This document shows, one piece after another, positions 1-9,038 of a DNA stretch of 64,000 nt. This DNA comes from Akkermansiaceae bacterium (GTDB lineage: Bacteria > Verrucomicrobiota > Verrucomicrobiia > Verrucomicrobiales > Akkermansiaceae). Positions within the stretch are counted from its first letter, which is position 1; each line of letters begins with the position of its first letter. The translations under genes and the position numbers were made by a program. The stretch lies in NCBI GenBank assembly GCA_905182405.1, contig CAJJBQ010000001.1, forward strand, positions 1,364,001 to 1,428,000, in the 5' to 3' direction. The notes under the pieces were generated by a model. The model made no database searches. It was not told where the DNA came from and was given only the letters and a program-made list of their open reading frames with translations.

Positions 1-560
1 AGAAAGCGTTCAAACCGACGAAGAAATCCCTCCGCATTGTTCTCGATGCAGGTCATGGTGGTAAAGATAAAGGGGCTTGTTGGCATGGGGTGCGTGAGTC
101 GGATCTCAATCTCCGGGTCGTAAGTCGGGTCCAAGCGCGCCTGGAGGCTCGCGGGTATGACGTGACAATGACGCGGACAAGCGATGTTTTTATCTCTCTC
201 GCAAAAAGAGCGAAGTTCGGGAACCGTTATCGTAATTCTATTTTCGTTAGTGTTCATTTCAACGCGTCTTCCGACACCAGGGTGCATGGTGCGGAAACAT
301 TCTACGCCGGCGGGAAGGAGGGCTACTACCTCGCTTCCTCTATTCAATCAGAGCTTGTTAAGAAGCTGAAAGTTGTGAATCGGGGTGCTCGGATTGCTAA
401 GTTTACGGTGCTGACGGCAACTCGTTGCCCGGCTGTGCTGGTGGAGTGTGGATTTATCAGTAATTCCTGGGAGCGGGAGCGCTGTAAAACTTCCAATTAT
501 CAATCGACTGCTGCTCAAGCGATTGTCGCAGGAATTGAGCGCTACGACCGTTCCTTCTAG
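1..560 (+). CDS. N-acetylmuramoyl-L-alanine amidase (Amidase_3), 3' part
   Basis: Partial gene: the reading frame is already open at base 3 and the start lies outside the window. The product cleaves the amide bond between N-acetylmuramic acid and the stem peptide of peptidoglycan and would act in the periplasm. The zinc-amidase motifs are all visible in order: LDAGHGG (His codon at 54), a Glu in VRESDLN (about 96), a His in SVHFNAS (255) and the catalytic Glu in VLVECGFIS (444). The protein ends shortly after the last motif, so the catalytic domain is C-terminal, as in AmiA/B/C-type enzymes. The family call is firm; the N-terminal architecture, and hence the exact role in cell separation, cannot be seen. 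Confidence 0.93.
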   Translation, partial: KAFKPTKKSLRIVLDAGHGGKDKGACWHGVRESDLNLRVVSRVQARLEARGYDVTMTRTSDVFISLAKRAKFGNRYRNSIFVSVHFNASSDTRVHGAETFYAGGKEGYYLASSIQSELVKKLKVVNRGARIAKFTVLTATRCPAVLVECGFISNSWERERCKTSNYQSTAAQAIVAGIERYDRSF

Positions 561-646
561 CCGAGTTATTCGCGATCCTTGGGGGCTGAGGATTATAAAA
601 ATGATATTTTCAGACAAGTGAGAGCATTTATAACGCTGACTTTGTG

Positions 647-1594
647 ATGCAAAGTAATTTTCAGCAATCGCCGGTGATCACCTTCTTTTCGGAGCGGTCA
701 ATTTTTTTACCTAATAACTTTGTGGAGCAAAGCGAAAAGCCCTTCGAAGTTCACCTCGCGGACCATTGGGGGATGTGCTTTGGGGTTCGAGATGCGGTTG
801 ACCTTGCTGAAAGATCGGCGAAGGGGGGGGATGTTACCATTCTGGGTCAGCTCGTTCACAATGAGGTGGTTCGTGAAAGTCTCCGAAAAGCAGGGGCTAA
901 GGAGGGGCAGCTCTTTGGTGAGCAGGCATCGACATCCGAGGTCCTCATCACGGCGCATGGCGCCTCCAATCAGCAAAAAGAGCGCTGGGCGCAAAAAGGC
1001 CATCTTGTTCGCGATGCCACCTGCCCCTTAGTAAAGAAGGCGCATAGCGCTCTGGCGACACTCGTGGCGGAGGGGGGATTTCCAGTCGTCATTGGACAGG
1101 CAGATCATGTTGAAGTCCTCGGATTGACCGGGGACTTTCCCGATGCTTGGGTCGTTCTCTCCGTCGATGATATCATCTCGCTTCCCAAACAGAAATGCTT
1201 TGGGGTCGTTTCTCAGACGACTCAGCCCATTGCCCGTGTTCGTGAACTTGTTGAATTGCTTAAGAAGCATCATCCCGAGAGCGAAGTCCGATTCCGCGAC
1301 ACCGTTTGTCAGCCGACTAAAAACCGACAGCGAGCTCTCCATAATCTTGTCCGGAAAGTGGATCTCGTCCTCGTTGTAGGGGGAGAGAACTCAAACAACT
1401 CTCGCCAGCTTGCCGAGACGGCAAAAGCGTTGGGATGTATTACCCGGCGGATTGCTTCCGCAGAGGAGATAGACCCACGTTGGCTGGAGGAAATATCCCG
1501 GGTAGGCGTTACTGCGGGGACCTCGACCCTGATGGGATGTGTCAAGAAGGTGATCGGGAAGCTCGAAGATCTTGGGGGAAAAGCCGTCAAATGA
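647..1594 (+). CDS. ispH: 4-hydroxy-3-methylbut-2-enyl diphosphate reductase (IspH/LytB)
   Basis: Last step of the non-mevalonate isoprenoid pathway: reduction of HMBPP to IPP and DMAPP by a [4Fe-4S] enzyme in the cytoplasm. The three cluster cysteines are in GMCFGV (C44), ATCPLV (C126) and TVCQPTKNRQ (C221). H71 (LVHNEV) and the H-x-E of QADHVEV (H154, E156) match the substrate-binding histidines and the acid/base Glu. VGVTAGTST is the usual C-terminal signature. At 315 residues it has a normal length with a slightly long N-terminus. A GTG at 644 directly precedes the ATG chosen here and no good ribosome site separates them. Its TGA overlaps a 20-codon ORF in the pattern ATGA. Confidence 0.95.
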   Translation: MQSNFQQSPVITFFSERSIFLPNNFVEQSEKPFEVHLADHWGMCFGVRDAVDLAERSAKGGDVTILGQLVHNEVVRESLRKAGAKEGQLFGEQASTSEVLITAHGASNQQKERWAQKGHLVRDATCPLVKKAHSALATLVAEGGFPVVIGQADHVEVLGLTGDFPDAWVVLSVDDIISLPKQKCFGVVSQTTQPIARVRELVELLKKHHPESEVRFRDTVCQPTKNRQRALHNLVRKVDLVLVVGGENSNNSRQLAETAKALGCITRRIASAEEIDPRWLEEISRVGVTAGTSTLMGCVKKVIGKLEDLGGKAVK

Positions 1595-1653
1595 AGATTA
1601 AACTCTGGATCGAGCGCTTTCGACAAAACTCAGATGATGAGGTCTTGGATTAG
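1591..1653 (+). CDS. possible 20-residue peptide overlapping the ispH stop
   Basis: A very short ORF begins with an ATG that shares the ispH stop codon (ATGA), the arrangement typical of translational coupling. The peptide starts MKIKLWIERF and ends with an acidic tail (DDEVLD). I do not recognise it. It could be a real small protein, the N-terminal stump of a gene lost from the empty region downstream, or chance. Only position and start context support it. Confidence 0.2.
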   Translation: MKIKLWIERFRQNSDDEVLD

Positions 1654-2339
1654 TCCGCGCGGGTGACGCTCGATCTCTCCATCAGACCTATACTCGCTGC
1701 CAGCCTAGCGATATTCTAACTCGGAGAGTTGGGCGAAGGATCGACTCTTTTTTGCTATGCAGAAAAGGTGGGAACGGCTCCTGGTTATGGGCAATACCCC
1801 TAAACTTTCCTTCTTTTTCTAAACGAAGAGCACTGTCACGCGTTGATGCTGGCAGGCATGGTGGCGCGTCTGGATGGAGAACTTCTGAGTAGGCAGTGGA
1901 GCGCAGACCTCTCCCGCTGGGGGCAAAACTAACCAACATTGAATTCCATCTACAGATATTTTTGACTGCCGAGATTATTGCGGAAGCTTATTACAATCCC
2001 TTAAGGCGATTCTCGGGAGATTCCGTGATCGAGAAATCCTGTGCTCGGATCCTTAAGGATAAAATTAGACACTTAAGCTTCCATGCCGTCTTTTTAATTC
2101 GTAAATGGCTTCGTAGTCACCATGGTCGAGGGGGCTCTGGCGAGGGCAGTTCACTCTGATTCTAAAAGTCGTTAAATGGAGCGTTTGGCTCGATGATCAT
2201 CGCTGTTTCAGGGATCTTGGTGTGGAACGGGTGGGGTTTTTGACCGGATTACGAAAGCGAAGCTGCCTTCTACCCGTCGAATTTTAAATGAGATTTTGCC
2301 GTCTAACTGGTGTTCACTCTTGGAGGTAAGGGCTGACCT
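1654..2339. other. non-coding gap between ispH and the secreted protein
   Basis: About 690 bases with no convincing gene on either strand. The open frames here are short and show no recognisable motif, signal peptide or good start. A 12-base palindrome (atccttaaggat, near 2050) is the only local symmetry I noticed. The last hundred bases probably hold the promoter of the gene at 2340. Confidence 0.5.
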
Positions 2340-3002
2340 ATGAAAAAACAATTTCTTCTTTCCCTCGCTCTCACCGCATTAATTTTCAATGCGGTTTTTG
2401 CTCAGGGTCCCCGCCCTCCGCGTCCTTTGCCAAAAGAAGCGCCTCCTCTGCAGGGCGAAATGAAAGAGCTGGGTCGTTTCGCCGATAAGATCGACGCGTG
2501 GAAGCTTGCCTCAATCGACGGAGCTGATTTTTTCAATAAGGATCAGGACGAAATTCGTAAGCAATACAAAGAGCTTTCTGAAAAGATCCGCCAGGCTGCC
2601 ATCGAGGATCGTATTACGGAAGAGCATGGCCGTAAATTCCTCGCTGAGTTGATCGGAATCGGAAAGAGGTCGAAGAAAGGAGCGAACAACACTGAAACGA
2701 GTATCAGAGCCCTCGATGGAGCGGTACAGAAGCTCAAAAAAGACGACGTGAAGACCGAAACGCTCACGCCTAAGCTGAACAAGCTTCAGTGGCTCATGAA
2801 CGAGGTTGCCTTTTATGGCATGGATACTGGAGATATTTCCAAAGGTCGTATTTCTTCCCTTAAGCGAAAGCTCGATAGCCTTTCCTCAAAAGAAAAGTCA
2901 GCGAAGTCAAATGGTGAAGTCTCTGATCGCGAGCGCGAAAAACTCGACGAGAAGGCCATCGATATCTGGGGCGATCTCGTGAAGCTTCTTCGTGAAGACT
3001 AA
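2340..3002 (+). CDS. secreted alpha-helical protein of unknown function
   Basis: A 220-residue protein that I do not recognise. Residues 1-22 form a clean signal peptide (MKKQFLLSLALTALIF..., cleavage probably after VFA), followed by a short Pro/Arg-rich stretch (GPRPPRPLPKEAPP). The rest is highly charged and predicted helical, rich in Lys, Glu and Asp with no cysteine, so it is likely periplasmic and perhaps coiled-coil in part. An ATG after GGAGG (about 2323, rather distant) is the obvious start. Its stop overlaps that of the convergent argD gene by a few bases, so the two transcripts meet tail to tail. Confidence 0.75.
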   Translation: MKKQFLLSLALTALIFNAVFAQGPRPPRPLPKEAPPLQGEMKELGRFADKIDAWKLASIDGADFFNKDQDEIRKQYKELSEKIRQAAIEDRITEEHGRKFLAELIGIGKRSKKGANNTETSIRALDGAVQKLKKDDVKTETLTPKLNKLQWLMNEVAFYGMDTGDISKGRISSLKRKLDSLSSKEKSAKSNGEVSDREREKLDEKAIDIWGDLVKLLRED

Positions 3003-4213
3003 GCCTGATGAGCGTCGAGCACTTGCTTAAAAAGAGCGAGTGCTTGCGAGACTTCATCCGCCGTGACATTGAGTGGTGGCAGAAGGCGGAGGGTGTCTGG
3101 TCCCGCTGGTGGCACGAGGAGTCCGAGCTTGATTAGTTCCTTGCAAAGGTGGATCGAAGGAACGGCACCATCGGGGATCGATAGCTGACTTGTATCGATT
3201 CCGATTCCCAAGATAAGTCCTGCTCCCCGGATTTCAGTGATCGCGGGATGATCCCATTCGGAAATGGTTTCACGGATTTGCGCTTCCCGGGCGTTAACGT
3301 TCGAGATGAGATCGTCCTCGATGATTGTCTTGATGACCGCTGCTGATACGGCCGAGGCGAGTGCATTGCCGCCGTAGGTAGATCCATGACTTCCGGGGCC
3401 AAGAAGTGGGGCGTGTTTTTCCGCAACCCAAAAGGAGCCGATGGGAAAACCTCCACCCATTCCCTTGGCCCAGGATATGCCATCGGGTTTGAGCCCGGGA
3501 GCGATCGTCTCCCAGCCGTTGAACATTCCGGTTCGGCCCATGCCGCACTGAACTTCGTCGAGTAGAAGGAGGATGTCGTGTTTCTTCGCGAGAGCGGCCA
3601 AGCCCTCGAGGAATTCCTTGGTGGCTACTTTTACGCCGCCTTCGCCCTGAATTGGTTCGATCAAAAAAGCAGTGGTCTTTTCCGTAATCGCCGCCTCGAC
3701 TGCTTCCAGATCATTGAGAAGAGAATAGACAAAACCGGGGAAAAGAGGGCCGAAGCCATCGTGGATCTTCCCTTGAGCCGTGGCAGACATTGCTCCGATC
3801 GTTCTGCCGTGGAAGGACTGATTGAAAGTGATGATTTCATGACGTGCGCTTTCGATTCCATGTCTCCGGGCGAGCTTGATGAGGCCGTCATTGGCTTCTG
3901 CTCCTGAATTGGAGAAGAAGATCTTGCCTGGTTGCTGCACCACTTTTTCAACGATTAACTCCGCGAGATCGGATTGCTGTTTCGTGAAGTAGAGGTTTGA
4001 GCAATGTATGAGCTGGTTCGCTTGTTCGGTGATCGCCGAGGTGAGCGCAGGATGGCAGTGCCCGAGAGCGCAGGTCGCAATGCCGGCGCAGAAATCAAGA
4101 TACTCACGACCTTCTTCATCCCACACACGGGTCCCTTGACCCTTAGCGAGTGCCAGGGGGAACCTTCCGTAAGTTTGGAGAACATACTGGCTGTCTTTTT
4201 CGATGGTGGTCAT
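2999..4213 (-). CDS. argD: acetylornithine aminotransferase (class III PLP enzyme)
   Basis: Transfers an amino group from glutamate to N-acetylglutamate semialdehyde in arginine biosynthesis; homologues also act on succinyl-diaminopimelate semialdehyde in lysine synthesis. The 404 residues cover the class III aminotransferase fold: SNSGAEAN at about 101 (cofactor phosphate loop), LLLLDEVQCGMGRTG with the PLP-contacting Asp219, and the Schiff-base lysine K250 in ISWAKGMGGG. The opening (YGRFPLALAKGQGTRVWD) is typical of ArgD rather than of GABA or ornithine transaminases, although substrate range cannot be read from sequence alone. No other arg gene is next to it. Confidence 0.88.
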   Translation of the reverse strand: MTTIEKDSQYVLQTYGRFPLALAKGQGTRVWDEEGREYLDFCAGIATCALGHCHPALTSAITEQANQLIHCSNLYFTKQQSDLAELIVEKVVQQPGKIFFSNSGAEANDGLIKLARRHGIESARHEIITFNQSFHGRTIGAMSATAQGKIHDGFGPLFPGFVYSLLNDLEAVEAAITEKTTAFLIEPIQGEGGVKVATKEFLEGLAALAKKHDILLLLDEVQCGMGRTGMFNGWETIAPGLKPDGISWAKGMGGGFPIGSFWVAEKHAPLLGPGSHGSTYGGNALASAVSAAVIKTIIEDDLISNVNAREAQIRETISEWDHPAITEIRGAGLILGIGIDTSQLSIPDGAVPSIHLCKELIKLGLLVPPAGPDTLRLLPPLNVTADEVSQALALFKQVLDAHQA

Positions 4214-4240
4214 GAGTTCTTGGGCTGAATTGTTGGCAGG

Positions 4241-4366
4241 TTAGGAGAGGATTTGGAAGCCTTTGCGTTTAAGCTTCCAGGTGGCGACGATGGTGATCGT
4301 GGCTCCGATGATCTCGAGGGCCCCGAATTGTTCACCGAAAAGGAGGCATGCCAGCTGGTGATATGA
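4241..4366 (-). pseudogene. C-terminal remnant of an EamA/DMT-family transporter
   Basis: On the minus strand this stretch reads as about 42 codons ending in TAA at 4241. It carries LLFGEQFGALEIIGATITI, which resembles the last membrane segment and the preceding LxxGE loop of EamA drug/metabolite transporters, and then a basic tail (WKLKRKGFQ). An in-frame TGA lies just upstream and no transporter sequence continues, so only the 3' end of a former gene survives between argD and the next operon. The family match rests on a short segment. Confidence 0.5.
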
Positions 4367-4525
4367 TCAAAACATCATTACCGAAGGGCCGAGCGAAGCC
4401 ATAGGGCGACGCGGCGTCGGTGAATGAGTTTGTGAGGGTTGGTCACGGCGGGGCAATGGGTGATGAGGTGGGCTTTGTCAAGAGAGTGAGCTGGCTTTGG
4501 ATGGCGAATTTCGTTAGAAATCTCT

Positions 4526-5164
4526 ATGACCGAAAAGGAACGGGCCGCACAAAATCTCGAAACGATCCGCTCGATGATGGAGCGGGCGACGGTGTATCGC
4601 ATGATCTCGGGGCCGACAGCTTTGTTTGCGGGATTGCTCGCGGTGGTGTTGCCTTGGATTTTTCCATTGTTCGATGGGGTGAAATTGTCCTCGGAATGGA
4701 AATGGGTTTGGTTTGGTGTCGCAGGCACGATCATAATCTTTAATACCGTGCTGGTAATCATTAAGGCAAAAAGGGAACGAGAGAGCATCTTTTCGCCGGG
4801 ACTGCGAATGGGATTACGGGCGATTTTACCAGCGATGGTGATCGGTTTTGTGATTGGCTTGTTGCAGCCCCAGAATTTCCATCCAGTGACTCTGGCATGG
4901 ATTTGGATGCTTTGTTACGGTGTTGCGCTCATGGCTACAGGGAGTTTTGCTCCTAGATCGCTGGGGTGGCTGGGATGCGCGTTTGTCGTGGCTGGACTCT
5001 ACCACTTTAGACTTTGGTCGAGCTATGATTGTGGCATAGAACAGGGCTGGACTGGCATAGGTGATGGTTTGAGGGTCGCAAATATGGCGATGGCGAAAAC
5101 CTTTGGAATTTTCCACCTTGTCTACGGCCTTTACGTCATCTTCATCGAGAACAAGCGCTCTTAA
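4526..5164 (+). CDS. multi-pass membrane protein of unknown function, coupled to a regulator
   Basis: 212 residues: a soluble N-terminal helix (MTEKERAAQNLETIRSMMER) followed by about six hydrophobic segments. I see no transporter or enzyme motif. Its TAA shares a base with the ATG of the winged-helix gene that follows (TAATG), so the two are almost certainly co-translated. Short membrane proteins of this kind are often found beside PadR- or ArsR-like regulators, where the membrane protein may be the target or the signal source; that role is inference. Confidence 0.7.
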   Translation: MTEKERAAQNLETIRSMMERATVYRMISGPTALFAGLLAVVLPWIFPLFDGVKLSSEWKWVWFGVAGTIIIFNTVLVIIKAKRERESIFSPGLRMGLRAILPAMVIGFVIGLLQPQNFHPVTLAWIWMLCYGVALMATGSFAPRSLGWLGCAFVVAGLYHFRLWSSYDCGIEQGWTGIGDGLRVANMAMAKTFGIFHLVYGLYVIFIENKRS

Positions 5165-5454
5165 TGGATCTTTCCAAGCTTGATAAGCTCATTCACGAAA
5201 AGGCACGGCTGGGCATTATGTCCTTGCTGGTGTCACGTGCCGATCGATGGACTTTCCAGGATCTCAAGAGCGAGTTGAAGATGAGTGATGGGAATCTCAT
5301 CACTCATTTGCGAACCTTGGCAAAAGCCGATTTTGTCGTTTCCGAAAAGATGGAAGGAGTAGGGCGGTCTCAGACTTTTTATGAGCTGACGGAAGAGGGA
5401 CGAAGTGCCTTCAAGTCCTACATTGCGGAGCTTGAGAAAATTCTGAGGCGCTAG
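5164..5454 (+). CDS. winged-helix transcriptional regulator
   Basis: A 96-residue single-domain DNA-binding protein. The pattern is that of an HTH_34/MarR-ArsR-like winged helix: an N-terminal helix (LDKLIHEKARLGIMSLL), a helix-turn-helix (TFQDLKSELKMSDGNLITHL), and a wing ending in FYELTEEGR, followed by a C-terminal helix (FKSYIAELEKIL) that probably makes the dimer. It has no added sensor domain. Its start overlaps the stop of the membrane-protein gene by one base. Likely target is its own operon, but no operator is obvious upstream of 4526. Its stop overlaps the convergent YqgE gene by 4 bases. Confidence 0.83.
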   Translation: MDLSKLDKLIHEKARLGIMSLLVSRADRWTFQDLKSELKMSDGNLITHLRTLAKADFVVSEKMEGVGRSQTFYELTEEGRSAFKSYIAELEKILRR

Positions 5455-5996
5455 TTGGCCAAGATGTTTCCGGGAGCTCCCGCGAGGATCTTGTGGAAGG
5501 GGGAGAGCCCTGCGAGGATCGTTTTCCAAAGTTCGCGGTCATGGTTTAGGCTGAGAATCGAGTCTGGCATCGGAACTACGAACCAGGAATCGCTCTCCAC
5601 TTCATCTTCCAGCTGATCTTTGCTCCATCCGGTGTAACCTACGAACGCTCGCACGAGTGCACCGGAGTTTTGGGTATGTCCCATGGCTTGCTCGGCAGAG
5701 ATGCGGGTGGCGAAGCGGAGATAGGAGTCTTCTTCCCAGAAGGCAGCGAAGGTCATATGGCCTTTCGATACGGGACCTCCGATATGAACTTGCACGTGTG
5801 AAATAGGGGAGAATTCTTTCGCGGTGAGGAGATCGCCCACCATTTGTCCGGAGGGATGGTTTATAATGAGCCCAAATGCGCCGTCGGAGGGGCTGTGCTC
5901 AGCGAGAAGAATCACGGAGTGGTCGAAGGAGCCATCGCGGAGAGTGGGGCTGGAAAGGAGAAGCTTTCCTTCGAGGGGGGAGGATGATTTAGGCAC
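5451..5996 (-). CDS. YqgE/AlgH family protein
   Basis: 181 residues matching the YqgE/AlgH (DUF179) fold over nearly the whole length: the N-terminal GKLLLSSPTLRDGSFDHSVIL, GAFGLIINHPSG, HIGGPV, and the late GYTGWSKDQLEDEV block. The biochemical function of the family is unsettled; in Pseudomonas AlgH was linked to alginate regulation, but homologues are widespread in bacteria that make no alginate. The start is GTG at 5996; the ATG four bases upstream runs into a stop after three codons. It stands alone between convergent and divergent neighbours. Confidence 0.88.
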   Translation of the reverse strand: MPKSSSPLEGKLLLSSPTLRDGSFDHSVILLAEHSPSDGAFGLIINHPSGQMVGDLLTAKEFSPISHVQVHIGGPVSKGHMTFAAFWEEDSYLRFATRISAEQAMGHTQNSGALVRAFVGYTGWSKDQLEDEVESDSWFVVPMPDSILSLNHDRELWKTILAGLSPFHKILAGAPGNILAN

Positions 5997-6194
5997 GCAT
6001 CAGGGTCGCTCTACTTTTGCGGTGGGTCAAGGCAGCACGCGCTGGAGTGCGAAAAAACTCGCGAGTATTGCTCATGCAGGGTGGCGCTGAGAAGATCCCC
6101 AAAAGCGAATCTAGCGAATTAAGACGAATCAGATTGGCCCTGATTTTTATTACGGCTTGATTGAATCGCTCTATTTAACGAAGGTCTAGTGCTC

Positions 6195-8165
6195 ATGAAT
6201 AAAGAAGCACTTGCTAGAGTAGCAGCTGAGGCCCGTGGCCTCGCGATCGATGGCGTCAACGCATGTTCGTCCGGTCACCTTGGTCTCCCTCTTGGCTGCG
6301 CAGATATGGGCGCCGTTCTTTTCGGTAACGCCCTCAATTTCAACCCCGCTGCGCCAAAGTGGCTCAACCGCGACCGCTTCATTCTTTCTGCAGGTCACGG
6401 CTCGATGTTCATTTACAGTTGGCTCCATCTTGCTGGTTACGCGGTGAGTCTCGACGATGTGAAGAGTTTTCGGAAGCTGCACTCGATTACTCCGGGTCAT
6501 CCCGAGTATGACGAGACTCCCGGAGTTGAAGCGACTACGGGGCCCCTCGGACAGGGAATTGGTAATGCAGTGGGTTACGCTCTTTCCGGAAAACGTGCGG
6601 CAGCCCACTTTAACACGGCCGAACATATTATTTTCAATCATCATGTCGTCGCTCTCGCTGGTGACGGCTGCCTTCAGGAAGGAGTGGCGCAAGAAGCGAT
6701 TGCTTTCGCGGGACACAACAAGCTCGATAACCTCATTCTGATTTATGATTCAAATGACGTTACTCTCGACGCCATGGCTGACGTGACCCAAGGATGGGAC
6801 CCTGAACAGTATTTTCAGTCTCTTGGTTGGAATGCGGTGACTGTTGATGGTCACGATCAGACTGCTTTCCTAAATGCTTTCAGTGCCGCCAAGGCAAGTA
6901 GTGGAACGCCAACGGTGATCATCGCCAAGACCGAGATTGGTCGTGGTATTCCTGAAGTTGCAGGCAAGGCCGCAGCGCACGGTGAAAGTGGAGCGAACTT
7001 TGCGGAGACCGCTCGTGCGGGTCTGGGACTTCCTGAGGGAACTTTCTTCGTCTCTGAAGAAACTCGCACTTACTTTGCGGAGCAGGCTACGAAGCAGGCT
7101 GAAACGTTTAGTCAGTGGCAAGCAACTTATGAGGCATGGTCTACCGAAAATCCTGAGCTCTCAGAAGAGCTTACCAGTGGAGTTTCCAAAGCGGTTCCGA
7201 CGGATCTTTCCGAGCAGATTCCTGAGTTTGCTGCTGACTATGCCGACGCCACTCGTGGTGCTGGTGGCGTCGTGATCAATGCCGTGGCCAAGGCGATGCC
7301 TAACTTTATCACCGGTTCTGCCGATCTTTATGGATCGACCAAAAACTACCTTAAGGGAGAGGGCGACTATTCTGCGAGCAATCCTACAGGCCGGAACATT
7401 TGGTTCGGAATTCGTGAGCACGCGATGGGCGCGATCTGCAATGGCATCGCTTATGACGGACTTGTGCGCGCGAGCGGCGCGACCTTCCTGGTCTTTGCTG
7501 ATTACCTTCGTCCTGCAATCCGTCTTGCTGGTCTCGCCAAGCTGCCTGTCACTTACATCTTTACCCACGACTCCGTCGGAGTGGGTGAAGACGGACCGAC
7601 TCACCAGCCGGTTGAGACGGTGAGTGGATTGCGCGTTGTTCCGAATCTCGATGTCATCCGTCCCGCGGATCCGGAAGAGGTTGCGGGCGCATGGATTTCA
7701 GCGATGCAGCGCATCGATGGTCCTACGGCACTGATCTTGAGCCGCCAGAAGGTGCTGACCTTGAACCAAGTTTCTGCAGAGACCCGCCGCGAAGGAGTTC
7801 GTCAGGGTGCTTACATTCTCCGTAAGGAAGAAGGAGCCCTCGAGTGCATCATCATGGCGACTGGTTCCGAAGTTGAAGCGGCGCTGAATGCGGCCGAGCA
7901 AATTGGCGCAGGTGCGCGGGTTGTTTCGGCACCTTGCTTGGAGCGTTTTGATCGTCAGTCGGCTGAGTATCGAGAAGAGGTTCTTCCTGCTGCTTGTCGC
8001 AAGCGTGTTGCTATCGAAGCGGGCGTTAGCGGTCTCTGGCACAAGTATACTGGACTTGATGGCGCGGTGGTGGGAATTGATCGCTTCGGAATTTCCGCAC
8101 CTGGTGATGTTGTTCTCAACACTCTCGGGATGAATGCTGAGACGATCGTGAAAGCGCTTGGTTAG
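6195..8165 (+). CDS. tkt: transketolase
   Basis: Thiamine-diphosphate enzyme of the non-oxidative pentose phosphate pathway that moves two-carbon units between sugar phosphates. The N-terminal Pyr/PP architecture is complete at about 656 residues: [27 protein letters not shown], the ThDP/Mg motif [13 protein letters not shown], the catalytic-site [12 protein letters not shown], and [17 protein letters not shown] in the Pyr domain, with the C-terminal domain to the end. An ATG at 6195 with gaagg about ten bases upstream is preferred over the GTG at 6189. A strong terminator follows immediately, so this is a one-gene transcript. Confidence 0.96.
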   Translation: MNKEALARVAAEARGLAIDGVNACSSGHLGLPLGCADMGAVLFGNALNFNPAAPKWLNRDRFILSAGHGSMFIYSWLHLAGYAVSLDDVKSFRKLHSITPGHPEYDETPGVEATTGPLGQGIGNAVGYALSGKRAAAHFNTAEHIIFNHHVVALAGDGCLQEGVAQEAIAFAGHNKLDNLILIYDSNDVTLDAMADVTQGWDPEQYFQSLGWNAVTVDGHDQTAFLNAFSAAKASSGTPTVIIAKTEIGRGIPEVAGKAAAHGESGANFAETARAGLGLPEGTFFVSEETRTYFAEQATKQAETFSQWQATYEAWSTENPELSEELTSGVSKAVPTDLSEQIPEFAADYADATRGAGGVVINAVAKAMPNFITGSADLYGSTKNYLKGEGDYSASNPTGRNIWFGIREHAMGAICNGIAYDGLVRASGATFLVFADYLRPAIRLAGLAKLPVTYIFTHDSVGVGEDGPTHQPVETVSGLRVVPNLDVIRPADPEEVAGAWISAMQRIDGPTALILSRQKVLTLNQVSAETRREGVRQGAYILRKEEGALECIIMATGSEVEAALNAAEQIGAGARVVSAPCLERFDRQSAEYREEVLPAACRKRVAIEAGVSGLWHKYTGLDGAVVGIDRFGISAPGDVVLNTLGMNAETIVKALG

Positions 8166-8183
8166 GAAGTGATGCTATTTTCC

Positions 8184-8217
8184 AAAAGCGGGCTCTGGAA
8201 ACAGGGGCCGCTTTTTT
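8184..8217 (+). terminator. Rho-independent terminator after tkt
   Basis: An AAAAGCGG arm pairs with CCGCTTTT, with an inner partly paired arm around a gaaa loop, followed by a run of six T on the plus strand. It starts 19 bases after the tkt stop. Confidence 0.85.
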
Positions 8218-8277
8218 GTGAGCAGATTATTGGAGGGGGTGATGGGCTACGCGACCCGGAGGTCGCGGCCACGGTGG

Positions 8278-8982
8278 CTAGGTGAGATAGAGAATGGCAC
8301 CGCAGTTGTCGCATTCGGCGATGCTTTCTCCGGACTTGGCAGCGATGAAGGTAGAGTTGACGACCTGAAGGTGGCAGGAGCTGCAGATGCGCTCGGAGTT
8401 GACGGCGGCGACTGCGTGGCCTTCGCATTTGATAAACAAGCGGGTGTAATCGGCGAGGAGATCTTCTTCGACCTTCGTGTTTTCCGTTATCCGTGTTTCC
8501 TGAAGATCGGCGAGTTCATTTTTGCGGTCATCGGAACGGGTATGGAGGACGGAAATTTCTTCGTCCACGATGGTCTGGGTCTTGGCGAGTAGGGCTTCAG
8601 CCGCGACGATACTTTCGCGACACTGGTCGGACTTTTCCATCAATTCGAGTTCCTGAGTTTCGAGTTCGTCGACCATTTCCTCGTAGCGGATGACTTCTCT
8701 TCCAAGCTTCTCGTATTCGTCGTTCTTTTTCGTCTCGAATTGTTGAACTTTAAGCTTCTCGATGGTGGTTTTCCGGGTGCCGCGATCGAGATCGACATTT
8801 TTCGTGGCTATCTCGTTTTGTTGGTAGGCAGATTTCGCGGAGGCGAGTCCGGCGGCATCATTTTGAAGACGCTCTTGGGCGAGATCTAGCTCTTTGGGAA
8901 TCCGCTCCAACTCTTTATGAATGACTTGAATTCGTTGATCGAGTTCTTGAATCTTGATGAGTTGTTGAACGTCTTCCCGCAT
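8278..8982 (-). CDS. coiled-coil protein with C4 zinc ribbon (CT398/zf-RING_7 type)
   Basis: 234 residues. Residues about 5-170 are a long heptad-rich coiled coil (QQLIKIQELDQRIQVI onward). The C-terminus holds a four-cysteine zinc ribbon: ICSSCHLQV (CxxC) and, about 20 residues later, CDNCGAIL (CxxC). This is the architecture of the chlamydial CT398-like family, whose members have been linked to sigma-54 and to secretion ATPases; a general role is not established. It is the last gene of a minus-strand run that begins at murU. A small perfect hairpin (gcgacc/ggtcgc, 8251-8266) follows its stop but has no T tract. Confidence 0.85.
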   Translation of the reverse strand: MREDVQQLIKIQELDQRIQVIHKELERIPKELDLAQERLQNDAAGLASAKSAYQQNEIATKNVDLDRGTRKTTIEKLKVQQFETKKNDEYEKLGREVIRYEEMVDELETQELELMEKSDQCRESIVAAEALLAKTQTIVDEEISVLHTRSDDRKNELADLQETRITENTKVEEDLLADYTRLFIKCEGHAVAAVNSERICSSCHLQVVNSTFIAAKSGESIAECDNCGAILYLT

Positions 8983-9038
8983 GCTTTAGGAATAGCTGGG
9001 GTAGCTCAGGAGGTCAAGGAGTGGCGCTCGCGTGTTTC

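Noticed and set aside
1896..2159. ORF of 87 codons between ispH and the secreted protein
   Set aside because: No motif, unusual composition and no start context; it looks like chance.
8251..8266. Hairpin gcgacc/ggtcgc as terminator of the zinc-ribbon gene
   Set aside because: It has no T tract on the minus strand. Noted in the gene entry only.
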